IMG/VR virus record: IMGVR_UViG_3300020478_000003
Coordinates: 60,361 to 124,360 of that record
Strand: one strand, 5' to 3'
DNA length: 64,000 nucleotides
Source of the DNA: a virus
Shown here: positions 42,881-52,045 of the stretch, piece by piece
Numbering within the stretch: position 1 is the stretch's first letter
Layout of the letters: each line of letters starts with the position of its first letter
The notes under the pieces: model-generated
Seen by the model: only the letters and a program-made list of their open reading frames with translations
Database searches by the model: none
Told to the model about the DNA's origin: nothing
Made by a program: the position numbers and the translations under genes

Positions 42881-43218
42881 GAGATAGTATGAAAGATTTG
42901 ATTGGAATGAATAAAAAAGCCCTTGAAGCATATGGGCGAACAGTAGGTATCGAATTAGACCGTCGAGAGTCTAAAGACAACTTAATCACACAATTAGAGG
43001 ACCATATTATGGGTAAAAAATCTAAAAAAGGAAAATCAGGACTGAAACACGCTTTTGATGCGGCTAAGGATGCAGTATCAACCGCTACAGAAACAGTTAG
43101 TGAAGCGAAAGTTCTTCTACGAGATGCAAGTACTGGAGTTTTTTACGAAGGTAAAAAGCCTGCAGGCGCTAAAGGAAAAGCCGGTACTAAAGGTGGAGTA
43201 CCTTTCTGGGAAGTGTAA
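42877..43218 (+). CDS. Basic late protein with SAP-like segment
   Basis: 113 residues. Residues 10-45 (MNKKALEAYGRTVGIELDRR onward) have the helix-extended-helix pattern of a SAP DNA-binding motif. The rest is Lys/Ala/Gly-rich. Likely a DNA-associated virion or assembly protein; inferred from composition. Confidence 0.6.
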   Translation: MRDSMKDLIGMNKKALEAYGRTVGIELDRRESKDNLITQLEDHIMGKKSKKGKSGLKHAFDAAKDAVSTATETVSEAKVLLRDASTGVFYEGKKPAGAKGKAGTKGGVPFWEV

Positions 43219-43401
43219 ATGTTTATAAAGGTAGTTGACACAATTGTTACTCAAGAAATTGAGCCTGAAGAAGTAAAAACACCGCTTAAAGAATATAATG
43301 ATAAAGCAACCGATAGAGTCGTACTTTCCAAAGTTGACCAACCAAAACATAATGTTTTATATGGCGACTCATTACAACGACCGACAGGGGAGCGTAAGTG
43401 A
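43219..43401 (+). CDS. Small hypothetical protein
   Basis: 60 residues starting directly after the previous stop, with GGAAGTG nearby. Acidic and polar, with no recognised motif. Its end overlaps the following gene by 41 nt. Confidence 0.5.
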   Translation: MFIKVVDTIVTQEIEPEEVKTPLKEYNDKATDRVVLSKVDQPKHNVLYGDSLQRPTGERK

Positions 43402-43690
43402 AGAATTCTATGAGGACATTAATAGAATTAAGTACATTAAGCGCCTGATATCCAAATACGTAGATACAGGAAAACTCAAGAGTCGGCTGTTAATGAATCA
43501 CTTGTTGGTTCTAATTAATGTTTTTGGATCATTTGCTTGTACACGTATATTGATGTATAAAATAGATCCGAAAAATCACGAGATTATTGCGACTTTTCTT
43601 GATGAGTTAAAAGCATTAACTCCAGAATTAAAATCTTTATTTACGATAGACAAAAAAGTGAGATCCATCATAAGGGAAGAATTGAAATGA
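43361..43690 (+). CDS. Conserved T4-like virion-module protein
   Basis: 109 residues from the ATG at 43361 (MATHYNDRQGSVSEEFYEDI); the frame opens 21 codons earlier but similar marine phage proteins start here, as far as I recall. Mostly helical, with a hydrophobic stretch MNHLLVLINVFGSFACTRIL in the middle. Often found beside the next gene in marine T4-like genomes. Function unknown. Confidence 0.7.
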   Translation: MATHYNDRQGSVSEEFYEDINRIKYIKRLISKYVDTGKLKSRLLMNHLLVLINVFGSFACTRILMYKIDPKNHEIIATFLDELKALTPELKSLFTIDKKVRSIIREELK

Positions 43691-44445
43691 ACCCAAAATT
43701 TAGAAAAACATATCCCGGTAAGGGTTGGGTATACGGTACCGACGATCAGCCGCCAAACCCTAAGAAGAAGGATATTATATGGATATCACAGGTACATCGT
43801 TGGGATTCTGAAGTAAGAAGTCCCAATACTAGATTTATCATAATGAAAAAGAAAGGTAAATTTAGTATGTATGCTATAGACGATAAAGAGGGACACATAT
43901 TATTCCATTTCGGGGACAAGAAAGATTATGAATCTGCAAGAGAGTTTGCGTCCATTAGAAAATGGAGACAATCTACCAGTATGAAAGAAGAGGTCATACT
44001 AAACGAAGTTAGTGCCAAGACGGTTAAAGGTGCGGGCTCCGCCGCGTTGGACTTGTATTTTGTATACAAGTTCGCTAAGTTTATTGCTATGGAATGGACC
44101 GACTGGCCGGCTTATAAATTAGGAATTATCGATGATGAAGGTAAGATCATTGATAAACAACGCAATACGGCAGAAAAGAAATTTGCTTATACATTATTTC
44201 ATCGCCTTCTTAGAAATTTGAAAAGATTAATAGAGAAGGTACCTGGAATGAAAAGCAAACTTAGCAAAGCCGTTGCCGCATATTTTCTATTTAAAGAGCA
44301 TTGTGTACAAAACGGTGCAGATGGAGATATGTTAGACGAAGAATTTCGTAAATATATAAATGAAAATATGCCGCTTTATGAATCAATGCAAATTGATGTA
44401 TTGATGAAACAGCATATATTATTGGAGAAGGTGAAATATGAGTAA
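43687..44445 (+). CDS. Conserved virion-module protein of marine T4-like phages
   Basis: 252 residues, ATGA overlap. N-terminal beta-rich domain (about 1-95), then L-N-E/Val near 105-108 as a possible processing site, then a helical domain: LDLYFVYKFAKFIA, WPAYKLGIIDDEGKI, FHRLLRNLKRLIEKVPG. The helical part recalls a conserved hypothetical group in marine myoviruses. Probably structural; exact role unknown. Confidence 0.7.
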   Translation: MNPKFRKTYPGKGWVYGTDDQPPNPKKKDIIWISQVHRWDSEVRSPNTRFIIMKKKGKFSMYAIDDKEGHILFHFGDKKDYESAREFASIRKWRQSTSMKEEVILNEVSAKTVKGAGSAALDLYFVYKFAKFIAMEWTDWPAYKLGIIDDEGKIIDKQRNTAEKKFAYTLFHRLLRNLKRLIEKVPGMKSKLSKAVAAYFLFKEHCVQNGADGDMLDEEFRKYINENMPLYESMQIDVLMKQHILLEKVKYE

Positions 44446-44725
44446 TGTAGTAGGTGATGGATCAGGACCAGTAAACGTTCAGAAAGATGTTCCTTTATTT
44501 ACCAAACCTTGTGGTAAAGCGTTTGGGTGTGATTATTGGACAGCTCCAGATACAGCAACATATGATAATGTTCGACTTGGGAGACAAAAATATCAACGTT
44601 GGAATTCATTTGTTGGTAAGACTGACTGGGCTAAGGGAGTGACAGCATTTGCGAAAAAATTCCCCAAAGGTGGTATGCTGATGAAACATCCAACCGATCC
44701 AGTATTTCAAGTGATACGAAGATAA
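44438..44725 (+). CDS. Small late hypothetical protein
   Basis: 95 residues with GGAGAAGG upstream and an 8-nt overlap. Aromatic- and Gly-rich, two Cys (KPCGKAFGC). No motif recognised. Confidence 0.65.
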   Translation: MSNVVGDGSGPVNVQKDVPLFTKPCGKAFGCDYWTAPDTATYDNVRLGRQKYQRWNSFVGKTDWAKGVTAFAKKFPKGGMLMKHPTDPVFQVIRR

Positions 44726-44729
44726 TTAT

Positions 44730-44972
44730 ATGGCTCAAGAGAAGCAAGTAAAATTGTTGTTTTGCAACAATTCTATTGTGCCTGTCTTTTGTCCATTTAG
44801 AGATTCGATCCCCAAAGTATGTTGTTGTACGTGTCCATTAAAATGGGAGTGCCACGCAAAACAAAAGGAAATGGCAGAAGATACTGGCGACTATAGCAAT
44901 GTCTTACCTTGCGTTCAGTTAACGGAAGAAGACGAAAGAGATTATTGTAATGATTGTGACCATTTGACTTGA
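44730..44972 (+). CDS. Cysteine-rich small protein
   Basis: 80 residues with 11 Cys, in clusters FCPF, VCCCTCPLKWEC and YCNDCD. Likely binds zinc or a metal cluster. Its end contains the -35 box of the primase promoter. Function unknown. Confidence 0.65.
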   Translation: MAQEKQVKLLFCNNSIVPVFCPFRDSIPKVCCCTCPLKWECHAKQKEMAEDTGDYSNVLPCVQLTEEDERDYCNDCDHLT

Positions 44973-44997
44973 CATACATCATCAATTGGTGTATAAT
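44969..44997 (+). promoter_or_regulatory. Sigma70-type promoter for primase gene 61
   Basis: TTGACA (44969-44974), 17 nt, TATAAT (44992-44997). The primase ATG follows 9 nt after the -10 box, so the mRNA should be nearly leaderless. Confidence 0.92.
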
Positions 44998-45006
44998 ACG
45001 TAGATT

Positions 45007-46029
45007 ATGGACTATATTGACTCAAAATACATCGGAATTCTAGGTGTTCGATTAGAACAATTCAAAAAGAAGGGTAAAGCCCTCTGGAACTTCAGGTGTC
45101 CTTTCTGTGGCGATTCAGCCAAAGACAAATTAAAATCTCGTGGCTACATCTTTGAAAATAAAGGAGATGTACTGTATAAATGTCATAACTGTGGAATAGC
45201 TACTGGATTGACCCAATTAATCAATCACATAGCACCGACCCTAAAACGAGAGTATATTCTAGAGAAATATAGACACAGCCCATCTTCTAGGAAATCGATA
45301 AAAAAGACTGAAGACTTCTTTAAGACGAATAAGGCTCCAGCAATCAAAGTCGATCCCCTCAAACATCTCACTTGTCTGGATTTATGTGATATCAATCATC
45401 CAGCACGAGCATATATAAGACAAAGACAAATCCCATCTCATCAAATTTCGAGACTGTTTTATACAGAGACTTTTAAAGAATGGACTAATACGATTGTCAA
45501 AAATAAATTCAAAGACATTAAAAAAGACGAAGGGAGAATTGTTATTCCGTTCTTTGATAAAGATGATAATTTGATTGCATTTCAGGGCCGGTCACTTGAT
45601 GAAAATAACCCTTTACGTTATATAACCATAAAGGTTACAGAAGACGAATGTAAGATATTTGGATTAGACAAAATAGACGAATCTAAACCTGTATTTGTTG
45701 TAGAAGGACCCATAGATTCATTGTTTCTTGATAATGCAATTGCAATGGCTGGGAGCGACCTGTCTAATTCTTGTAATCTAAATAGTGATACAAAATTTGT
45801 TATTGTAATGGATAACGAAAATCGAAATAGAGAGATAGTCAAAAAAATTGAAGGGTTTATAAAAAGAGGATATTCGGTATGTATTTGGGATGAGAAAATC
45901 CAACAGAAAGATATAAACGATATGGTTCTTTCTGGTATGAGTCCAGAAGATGTACAGGCTTCTATTGTAGCAAATACATTTGAAGGATTACAAGCGACTT
46001 TAGCTTTAAATAATTGGAAGCGTGTATGA
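45007..46029 (+). CDS. 61: DNA primase gp61
   Basis: 340 residues (T4 gp61 342). Makes RNA primers for the lagging strand with helicase gp41. N-terminal zinc ribbon FRCPFCGD (about 28-35) with YKCHNCG (about 57-63); RIVIPFFDKDDNLIAFQGRS; TOPRIM with FVVEGPIDSLFLDNAIAMAG (about 230-249) and VIVMDNENRNRE. Aligns with T4 throughout. Confidence 0.95.
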   Translation: MDYIDSKYIGILGVRLEQFKKKGKALWNFRCPFCGDSAKDKLKSRGYIFENKGDVLYKCHNCGIATGLTQLINHIAPTLKREYILEKYRHSPSSRKSIKKTEDFFKTNKAPAIKVDPLKHLTCLDLCDINHPARAYIRQRQIPSHQISRLFYTETFKEWTNTIVKNKFKDIKKDEGRIVIPFFDKDDNLIAFQGRSLDENNPLRYITIKVTEDECKIFGLDKIDESKPVFVVEGPIDSLFLDNAIAMAGSDLSNSCNLNSDTKFVIVMDNENRNREIVKKIEGFIKRGYSVCIWDEKIQQKDINDMVLSGMSPEDVQASIVANTFEGLQATLALNNWKRV

Positions 46030-46733
46030 TTGATATAACATTTTTTACAGAAATAGAAGAACTTGAAATTGCGAATCCTCCAATACCATCAAGAGATTTT
46101 TGGCCGGAGTGGTTCAAAAAACAGAAAAATGATAAGGAAACGGATGACAAGTTAACTGTAAAAAGCTGTCCTGGAATACTTGATGTTCTTTGTTACGGAT
46201 ATATTATTCCATTGTGGTCAGATTATATGGTGGTACGGCTTCCTATATCTGAAAAATGTCCACAAGGTATTGGATGGAGAACGCCACCTAACAATCTAGG
46301 TCATTTTTGTGCAGACACACATCCACAAAGTCAAATAGACAGTTATCCTTTTCCTAAAGACACGTTTAAAGGCTCGTTCAAATTGATAAATCCGTGGTCT
46401 ATCAGAACGCCTCCTGGGTATAGTTGTTATTTTACAGCACCCCATTACAACAAACATCCGAACTTGACAATCCTAAGTGGGATTGTAGATACAGACATTT
46501 ACCACGAGGGGCATATCAATACTTGGTTTACTGCTCCGATGAATGAAGAAATACTTCTTCCCTATGGAATGCCTGTAGTACAAGTAATTCCTTTCAAACG
46601 GGAGGAATTTAAAATGAGAACCGAAGTGGGAGACCATCGTACTACCAGTAGTAAGGTGACCCAATTCATTCATCGTTCTATGTTTGCTAAACAGCATTAT
46701 AGAAATAAGCTACTTATAAACCGATATAAATAA
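46026..46733 (+). CDS. DUF6065-like protein
   Basis: 235 residues from the ATG at 46026 (ATGA overlap with primase; the frame opens 4 codons earlier). FKLINPWSIRTPPGYSCYFT and LTILSGIVDTDIYH resemble the DUF6065 pattern known from marine phages and bacteria, recalled from memory. Predicted beta-rich cytoplasmic protein. Function unknown. Confidence 0.6.
   Translation: MIDITFFTEIEELEIANPPIPSRDFWPEWFKKQKNDKETDDKLTVKSCPGILDVLCYGYIIPLWSDYMVVRLPISEKCPQGIGWRTPPNNLGHFCADTHPQSQIDSYPFPKDTFKGSFKLINPWSIRTPPGYSCYFTAPHYNKHPNLTILSGIVDTDIYHEGHINTWFTAPMNEEILLPYGMPVVQVIPFKREEFKMRTEVGDHRTTSSKVTQFIHRSMFAKQHYRNKLLINRYK
46725..46732 (+). promoter_or_regulatory. T4-type late promoter
   Basis: Exact TATAAATA at the end of the preceding gene, 11 nt before the ATG at 46744; AAAGGAAAG lies between them. 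Confidence 0.8.
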
Positions 46734-46743
46734 AGGAAAGAAG

Positions 46744-46956
46744 ATGCCGATTTTTGATTTTGAATGTGAGAAATGTGGAGAGATCAAAACAGAAATAGTG
46801 AAGTATTCTAAAGATATGCACAAGAAACTGGATAAATGTGAATGTGGAGCTAAGAAATATAAACGACTTATGACGGTTAGTTGGGGTTATACTCAAGATT
46901 TAACAACATACGACCGAAAGGAAATAAGAGAAGCAGAAAAATTGATATCTAAATAA
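46744..46956 (+). CDS. FmdB-like zinc-ribbon protein
   Basis: 70 residues. MPIFDFECEKCGEIKTEIV, with CECGAKKYKRLM, is the FmdB-type zinc ribbon (C-x2-C...C-x-C). Such small proteins are common and usually called regulatory, without proof. Late promoter directly upstream. Confidence 0.75.
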   Translation: MPIFDFECEKCGEIKTEIVKYSKDMHKKLDKCECGAKKYKRLMTVSWGYTQDLTTYDRKEIREAEKLISK

Positions 46957-46967
46957 TTGGAGGTAAT

Positions 46968-47327
46968 ATGGAAGCCCATACGGCAGAAGATATAATATGG
47001 ATGTTATGTGCAGTTGCAATGGTTGGAGGTGCATTATTCATCGGAAGAAGATTTAGAGATTCCCTGGGAATGAAAATATTACGAATACTAGTGTATCCGT
47101 TAATTATGATAGGAAAAATTCTTGATGGAAATTGGTGGGCAGATAAGATAGGAGACAAGTCTGGTGCATATGAGAAAGCACGAAATAGTCCAGTAGCAAG
47201 ATGGTCAAGAGAACTAGCTGGTTGGAAATGGTGGGTATATCAAATAGGAGTAGGAGGAATCGGCTTAGTAGCGATAGAACTTGTTTTGAACTTAATGGGA
47301 TTAAGTCTATTACCGTGGAGATGGTAG
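46968..47327 (+). CDS. Late membrane protein
   Basis: 119 residues, TTGGAGG before the ATG. Two or three membrane segments: about 8-25, 38-50 and 90-115 (VGGIGLVAIELVLNLMGLSL). Central part charged. Unknown function; holin or envelope roles are possible but no family was recognised. Confidence 0.6.
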   Translation: MEAHTAEDIIWMLCAVAMVGGALFIGRRFRDSLGMKILRILVYPLIMIGKILDGNWWADKIGDKSGAYEKARNSPVARWSRELAGWKWWVYQIGVGGIGLVAIELVLNLMGLSLLPWRW

Positions 47328-47747
47328 ATGAATAAGCAGGAAACTGAATGGGATAGAGTTATGCGGGCTTACCATAAAGGTAATGCAATGCGACTCAAAG
47401 AACTCAAAGCCAAAAGAGAACGGCACCGGGAAGTATATGAATCAAAGGGAGAAAAATCTACCTGTGAAGAAATTCAAGCTATATTTAAAGCCGGTGGATT
47501 TATTATTGATGTAAGAAATCCTGTTGACTATATATCAGGTGGTAAAATACATAATGCAGTTAATGTTCCAATACACGAAATAATAAATTGGTGCAATGCG
47601 AATGAAGAAATAAATTATGATACAGAAATTCTTCTGTATTCAAATACCGGAAATATGGCTGGATCAGCTAAACAAATGTTAGAAGCACATCTATATACCA
47701 ATGTGACTAATATCGGTACACACAAATGGTATACACTTTGTAGCTAA
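47328..47747 (+). CDS. Rhodanese-like protein lacking the active-site cysteine
   Basis: 139 residues. After a basic helix (1-42) comes a single rhodanese domain: FIIDVRNPVDYISGGKIHNA (58-77), VNVPIHEI, then ILLYSNTGNMAG (101-112) as the active-site loop. Sulfurtransferases need Cys at the position of S105, so catalysis by persulfide is unlikely; phosphatase-like or binding functions are alternatives. Starts directly after the previous stop. Confidence 0.8.
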   Translation: MNKQETEWDRVMRAYHKGNAMRLKELKAKRERHREVYESKGEKSTCEEIQAIFKAGGFIIDVRNPVDYISGGKIHNAVNVPIHEIINWCNANEEINYDTEILLYSNTGNMAGSAKQMLEAHLYTNVTNIGTHKWYTLCS

Positions 47748-47764
47748 ACTTTTCAATATGTCGT

Positions 47765-47772
47765 TATAAATA
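47765..47772 (+). promoter_or_regulatory. T4-type late promoter
   Basis: Exact TATAAATA, 25 nt before the small gene at 47798, whose ATAGGAGT site follows. It would also transcribe the RuvC-like nuclease. Confidence 0.82.
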
Positions 47773-47797
47773 CGACTTGAAAGATAGGAGTATTTTA

Positions 47798-47941
47798 ATG
47801 ATAATAGTAAATATGGACTGCGATGACTGTCAAGGAACCTGTACAGTCGAACACGATCTTGAGGAAACATTATATGAAGTAGAATATTGTCCTTTCTGTG
47901 GTGCGGAAGATATTCAAATAGAAATAACTGAGGAAGAGTGA
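47798..47941 (+). CDS. Small zinc-ribbon protein
   Basis: 47 residues with TAGGAG before the ATG. Cys at CDDCQGTC and CPFC give a zinc-ribbon pattern. The last codons overlap the next start (GTGA). Unknown role; expressed with the nuclease. Confidence 0.6.
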   Translation: MIIVNMDCDDCQGTCTVEHDLEETLYEVEYCPFCGAEDIQIEITEEE

Positions 47942-48513
47942 TAATTGGAATCGACTATTCAATGACTTCACCCGCAGTTTGTGTGGGAACGATTCCTTTT
48001 AGATATGATACCTGTAAGTTTATGTTCATCACGAAAAACAAGAAACTTGATGGACCTCACTCCCCAAACATCGTCGGACACTCTTTATACGAGTATACAG
48101 ACAATCTAGAAAGATTTACAAAACTTGCTAATATGACCGTAGACTGGATAATCTCTCAGTCTTCAACCATATGGCAACTAACTGGAGTTACCCCAAATTC
48201 TATTGGTATAGAAGGATATGCTTTCGGTGCTAAAGGACAAGTATTTAATATAGGTGAAAACACCGGAATACTAAAATATAAATTAGCCGAAAGGGTATCT
48301 GATGATATTAATGTTCATTCCCCTACCACAATCAAAAAATTCGCAACTGGAAAAGGAAACGCTAATAAAGAATTGATGTACAAAGCGTTTGTTGATGAAA
48401 CTGGAGACGACCTTGCTCAATTGTTTGAATTCGATCCTTACACGGGACAATCCCCTGTCTCTGATATTATAGATTCTTATTATATAGCCAAATACCAGCA
48501 TTCAAACTCATAA
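47938..48513 (+). CDS. RuvC-like (RNase H-fold) Holliday junction nuclease
   Basis: 191 residues from a GTG start within the preceding stop. RuvC-type acidic residues: D5 in GIDYSMTSP, E in SIGIEGYAFGAKG (about residue 91), and D...D in SPVSDIIDSYYIAKY near the C-terminus. A late resolvase that trims branched DNA before packaging would replace the unrelated T4 endonuclease VII (gp49), which was not seen in the window. Confidence 0.8.
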   Translation: MIIGIDYSMTSPAVCVGTIPFRYDTCKFMFITKNKKLDGPHSPNIVGHSLYEYTDNLERFTKLANMTVDWIISQSSTIWQLTGVTPNSIGIEGYAFGAKGQVFNIGENTGILKYKLAERVSDDINVHSPTTIKKFATGKGNANKELMYKAFVDETGDDLAQLFEFDPYTGQSPVSDIIDSYYIAKYQHSNS

Positions 48514-48516
48514 ATA
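48509..48516 (+). promoter_or_regulatory. Variant late promoter for the adhesin gene
   Basis: CATAAATA, one base off the T4 late consensus, ending 8 nt before the ATG at 48525. The transcript would be nearly leaderless. Weaker than the exact sites. Confidence 0.55.
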
Positions 48517-48524
48517 TCTATATT

Positions 48525-51500
48525 ATGAGTGAAGAACCCCAACAAGTTATTCAAGAAGACATATTTAAATATGATCCGATTACCGAATGGAATAATCTAG
48601 TAATCGAATTCGGAATGCCGTCTACGGATGGTAACCTGCGACTTACTGAAATCTGTTTGGCTGCCGAATCTTGTCTAGAAGCCTCCAATAACGCTACAAA
48701 ATTATCTTTTACAGATATCGCCTTTGAACCAGCAAGATCCTCTCCTGTTCAAAAAATCATAAGAACTCTTTTTGGAGAAGAAACCGGTATAGAGATAGAA
48801 ACTTACGCGGCTGTAGAAGCTGGAGTTGCGTATTTTATGAGTCCTCCCGTTTCAGTTGATATTGCTATATTAGAAAAACATTGGGCAGTAGAAGTTATCA
48901 ATCAAAAAATGGATATTAGTTTTAAGCCTTGGTTTGATGATATCTGGACAGATCCTTATGAAGAAAAACTCGTAAGAAATGCTACCTGGCATCGAAGATG
49001 GACAATGAATCCACTTGCAGTCGGAAATGTTGTGAGGGGTAATAGACCTATTACCGGTAATTGGGATACTGATGGAGAACCATATTGGGAAATAACTTGG
49101 GAAGCAATCGATGTGGGTAAGTGTAGTTATGGTGGAGCCATCGATCAGTTATCTTGTGAATCAACACAGATTCCAGGAGGTGGATTTTGCAGACAAGCAA
49201 ACATTGATCAACCACGTGTTACTAGTGGACAATACATAGCCACCTGTACAGATCCTCAATACACGACAAGAACGACCTGTATGAATGCCACCATATCATT
49301 TTGTTCTGATCCACAATGGGTAACTCAATTAGATTGCGAAAGTCAAATACCAGCAGAAACTTGGTCAACGGTCAATGCGGGAAATACTTGGGAAGTACAT
49401 CATCAAGTGTATAATGATGTAGAGGAACTTCTCCCGATAACTGAAAGTCTTTGCGAAGGAACATATGGTGGTGGAACTTGGTATTCTTCTCAGAATTGGA
49501 GTGGTGGTGATTTGATTCCTGGAAAATGCTATTACACTCATCCATCTTACAGTTATCAATGGTATGTCCACTCCCAGATTGAAACAAGAGAAGAATGTAT
49601 GGTCACGCTCTCCGCTTATTCAAACTGGGATCCATACTATAGAATGTGGATAGAACAAACTAATACGTGGACACAAGAATATGCAAAATGGAGACCATCT
49701 CAGTCTACTATGAATTATCATAAACATTATAATATATTAACCCACGATAATCATAGAAAATGGCCGGGAAAACACGTAACAAATATACACAATATGATGG
49801 GTACCACGCATCGAATGTATTATAGTGATGTTGGTGGTAGTTGGGGTAATGGTCCTGAAGTTGGTCGATCTTCTATTGCGACTTGGGTTACTAACACATT
49901 TGACTGGCCGGACAATGATCATACCTTTGATTATTGTTACGATTCAGGATGGAATCCAATTTCTGAATGGTCTCCTCCTGATTATAATGATCAAGGAGTA
50001 GCCTGTCTAGCCGCAGGAACTTGTAGTAATGCTTCATATAATAACGATGAATCCACTTGCTTATCTTTTTATGTCTGTTCTGCAGGAGGTTTTACTAATG
50101 AATCTGATTGTATAAATCATCACGTATGTTCTGATTCTCAATGGACCAATGAGAGTTCTTGTCTCAATGAAGGTACTTGTTGGATAACTATAAATTTTAA
50201 TGGATGGCATTTTACTGTTCAAGCCCATAATTACACTAATAATCCAGGTGGATGTGCCGCAATTGGAGGTGGATTCCTCCCTGCCGGAAATACCTGGAAT
50301 AATGCAGGATATTCTTGGGTTCACGAATTTACTTGGAACAGCCATAATTATCAATGGTCGACTCAAGTTCCATATATTGAAGTTGATGTTCCACCAAATC
50401 CTGAATATTACTGGAATCTTTCATTTCCAGCACACACATTTGTAAATACTAACGATAGTATGGTTGGAGCTGAATTTGGATATAATACTGTATCTTCAGG
50501 ACAACAACCGAATTTTTCTAAGATTCGATGGAAACCACCCCAATATAACTCCAATGAGTGGGATAAAACTTATTTTAGACCTGATAAATTTAGAATTTAT
50601 CGTGCTCCTTATTTTTCTCCACTTAATTTGCAGTTAACAGATTCCGATTACGAAGCAGATATGTGGAAACTTGCAGGAGAAGTTATATGTACTGATGATT
50701 CAGCTTACCATTATTTTTATGATTCTCGGGAAGATATGATGAAAGAAAATTTAGCCGCTTTCCAAGGAGCATATTATGCTATTACCGCAGTATGGGAAGA
50801 TTGGAATTTTAAAAGAGGATGGAAACTTGACCGATTAGATGGTATTTACGGATATCATTGGGATCCTCGATATTATCAAACTTGGTCATCTTATATTAGC
50901 TTAACTCATCCGCAAGGTTCACAATATGGAACCTATCACGTTGATGGAACTTGCTCCAGTTATAATACTACATATCTAGATCAAGCATCTTGTGAAGCCG
51001 CTGGTACTTGTTCTGATAATCAGTACACAGACGAAGCAACTTGTGTAATCTATGGAACCTGTTCTAATAATTGGAATACAGGTGCAGGATGGCCGTGGCA
51101 GAATCAAACAGATTGTGAAAATGGAGGCTTCTGTAGCGGAAACTCTAATTATCACAATAATAAAGCAGGATGTCTTGCTTGGGGAACTTGCTCAAATTCT
51201 GGCTATAACAATAATGAAACCCTATGTCTACAATGGGGATATTGTTCCGATTCTCAATATAATAATCAAGGACCAGAAATGTGTTTGGCTCCGGGGTGGT
51301 GTAGTGACGGAGTTTCTCCAGATAAAACTACTTGTGAAAATTTAGGATTCGTATGGAATTCCAATAATAGTTGGAGTTCAACGTATAACTGGTATCCGAC
51401 CTACACTTGGCTTCAAGAAACTTGGACTATGAATACCTGGAATAATTCTGGTTATTGGTGGATCCCTGGAACCTGGAGTGGTAATTATAACAATGTTAGT

Positions 51501-52034
51501 TTAGATGTGGTTGAGAATACGTTGAATACTAATGGTGCATCCTGGTCAGGATACGAAAATGCTATTAAAGTTGGTAACATTGGACAATATAGAACTTATA
51601 GAGCATCAGGATATTTCAAAGCACCTGTAACTGGAACATACACATTTGAAATCAAATCTGATGATGCTTCTTTTATGTGGATGGGTAACAGTGGTGAGGA
51701 TCTTTTGATGCTAACCATCACGAGAGATGAGATGAACTATCTATGTGGCGCTCCTGCCCAGCACGGTGATAGAATTAATCTCGGACAAATCTATCTTACA
51801 GAAGGTGATGTATATCCTATGCTTGCTTATATGGAAAATACCGGAGGACCAGGCACTTTTGATATTAGAATGAAGATTCCAAGTGGTAATTGGAATAGCA
51901 ATGCAGGGGATGAATGGAGATATGTAGCCCCTTATGTGATGCCTGGAGATGCAGATCCGCTTGTCGAGGGAGATGGACAAACAGTAGAGGGGAAATGGGC
52001 GGCAACCTCTGTTTATGCTTATTATACTGACTGA
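48525..52034 (+). CDS. Large Cys-rich PA14-domain adhesin/tail-fibre-type protein
   Basis: 1169 residues, unusually rich in Trp, Tyr, Asn and Cys. N-terminal about 220 residues look like a virion-attachment domain. From about 205 to 270, 480-555 and 800-950 runs a short repeat with the pattern C-S-(D/N)-x-x-Y/W-x-(N/D)-E-x-x-C-x-x-x-G-x-C, probably disulfide-stabilised. Residues about 1010-1145 form a PA14 domain (YFKAPVTGTYTFEIKSDDAS), a fold that often binds sugars. Late promoter and composition suggest a receptor-binding or surface-decorating virion protein. Confidence 0.75.
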   Translation: MSEEPQQVIQEDIFKYDPITEWNNLVIEFGMPSTDGNLRLTEICLAAESCLEASNNATKLSFTDIAFEPARSSPVQKIIRTLFGEETGIEIETYAAVEAGVAYFMSPPVSVDIAILEKHWAVEVINQKMDISFKPWFDDIWTDPYEEKLVRNATWHRRWTMNPLAVGNVVRGNRPITGNWDTDGEPYWEITWEAIDVGKCSYGGAIDQLSCESTQIPGGGFCRQANIDQPRVTSGQYIATCTDPQYTTRTTCMNATISFCSDPQWVTQLDCESQIPAETWSTVNAGNTWEVHHQVYNDVEELLPITESLCEGTYGGGTWYSSQNWSGGDLIPGKCYYTHPSYSYQWYVHSQIETREECMVTLSAYSNWDPYYRMWIEQTNTWTQEYAKWRPSQSTMNYHKHYNILTHDNHRKWPGKHVTNIHNMMGTTHRMYYSDVGGSWGNGPEVGRSSIATWVTNTFDWPDNDHTFDYCYDSGWNPISEWSPPDYNDQGVACLAAGTCSNASYNNDESTCLSFYVCSAGGFTNESDCINHHVCSDSQWTNESSCLNEGTCWITINFNGWHFTVQAHNYTNNPGGCAAIGGGFLPAGNTWNNAGYSWVHEFTWNSHNYQWSTQVPYIEVDVPPNPEYYWNLSFPAHTFVNTNDSMVGAEFGYNTVSSGQQPNFSKIRWKPPQYNSNEWDKTYFRPDKFRIYRAPYFSPLNLQLTDSDYEADMWKLAGEVICTDDSAYHYFYDSREDMMKENLAAFQGAYYAITAVWEDWNFKRGWKLDRLDGIYGYHWDPRYYQTWSSYISLTHPQGSQYGTYHVDGTCSSYNTTYLDQASCEAAGTCSDNQYTDEATCVIYGTCSNNWNTGAGWPWQNQTDCENGGFCSGNSNYHNNKAGCLAWGTCSNSGYNNNETLCLQWGYCSDSQYNNQGPEMCLAPGWCSDGVSPDKTTCENLGFVWNSNNSWSSTYNWYPTYTWLQETWTMNTWNNSGYWWIPGTWSGNYNNVSLDVVENTLNTNGASWSGYENAIKVGNIGQYRTYRASGYFKAPVTGTYTFEIKSDDASFMWMGNSGEDLLMLTITRDEMNYLCGAPAQHGDRINLGQIYLTEGDVYPMLAYMENTGGPGTFDIRMKIPSGNWNSNAGDEWRYVAPYVMPGDADPLVEGDGQTVEGKWAATSVYAYYTD

Positions 52035-52045
52035 TGATAAATGTC

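Noticed and set aside
46968-47327. Holin
   Set aside because: Membrane segments are present but no holin motif and no adjacent endolysin; left as a membrane protein.
47328-47747. Functional thiosulfate sulfurtransferase
   Set aside because: The catalytic Cys position is Ser.
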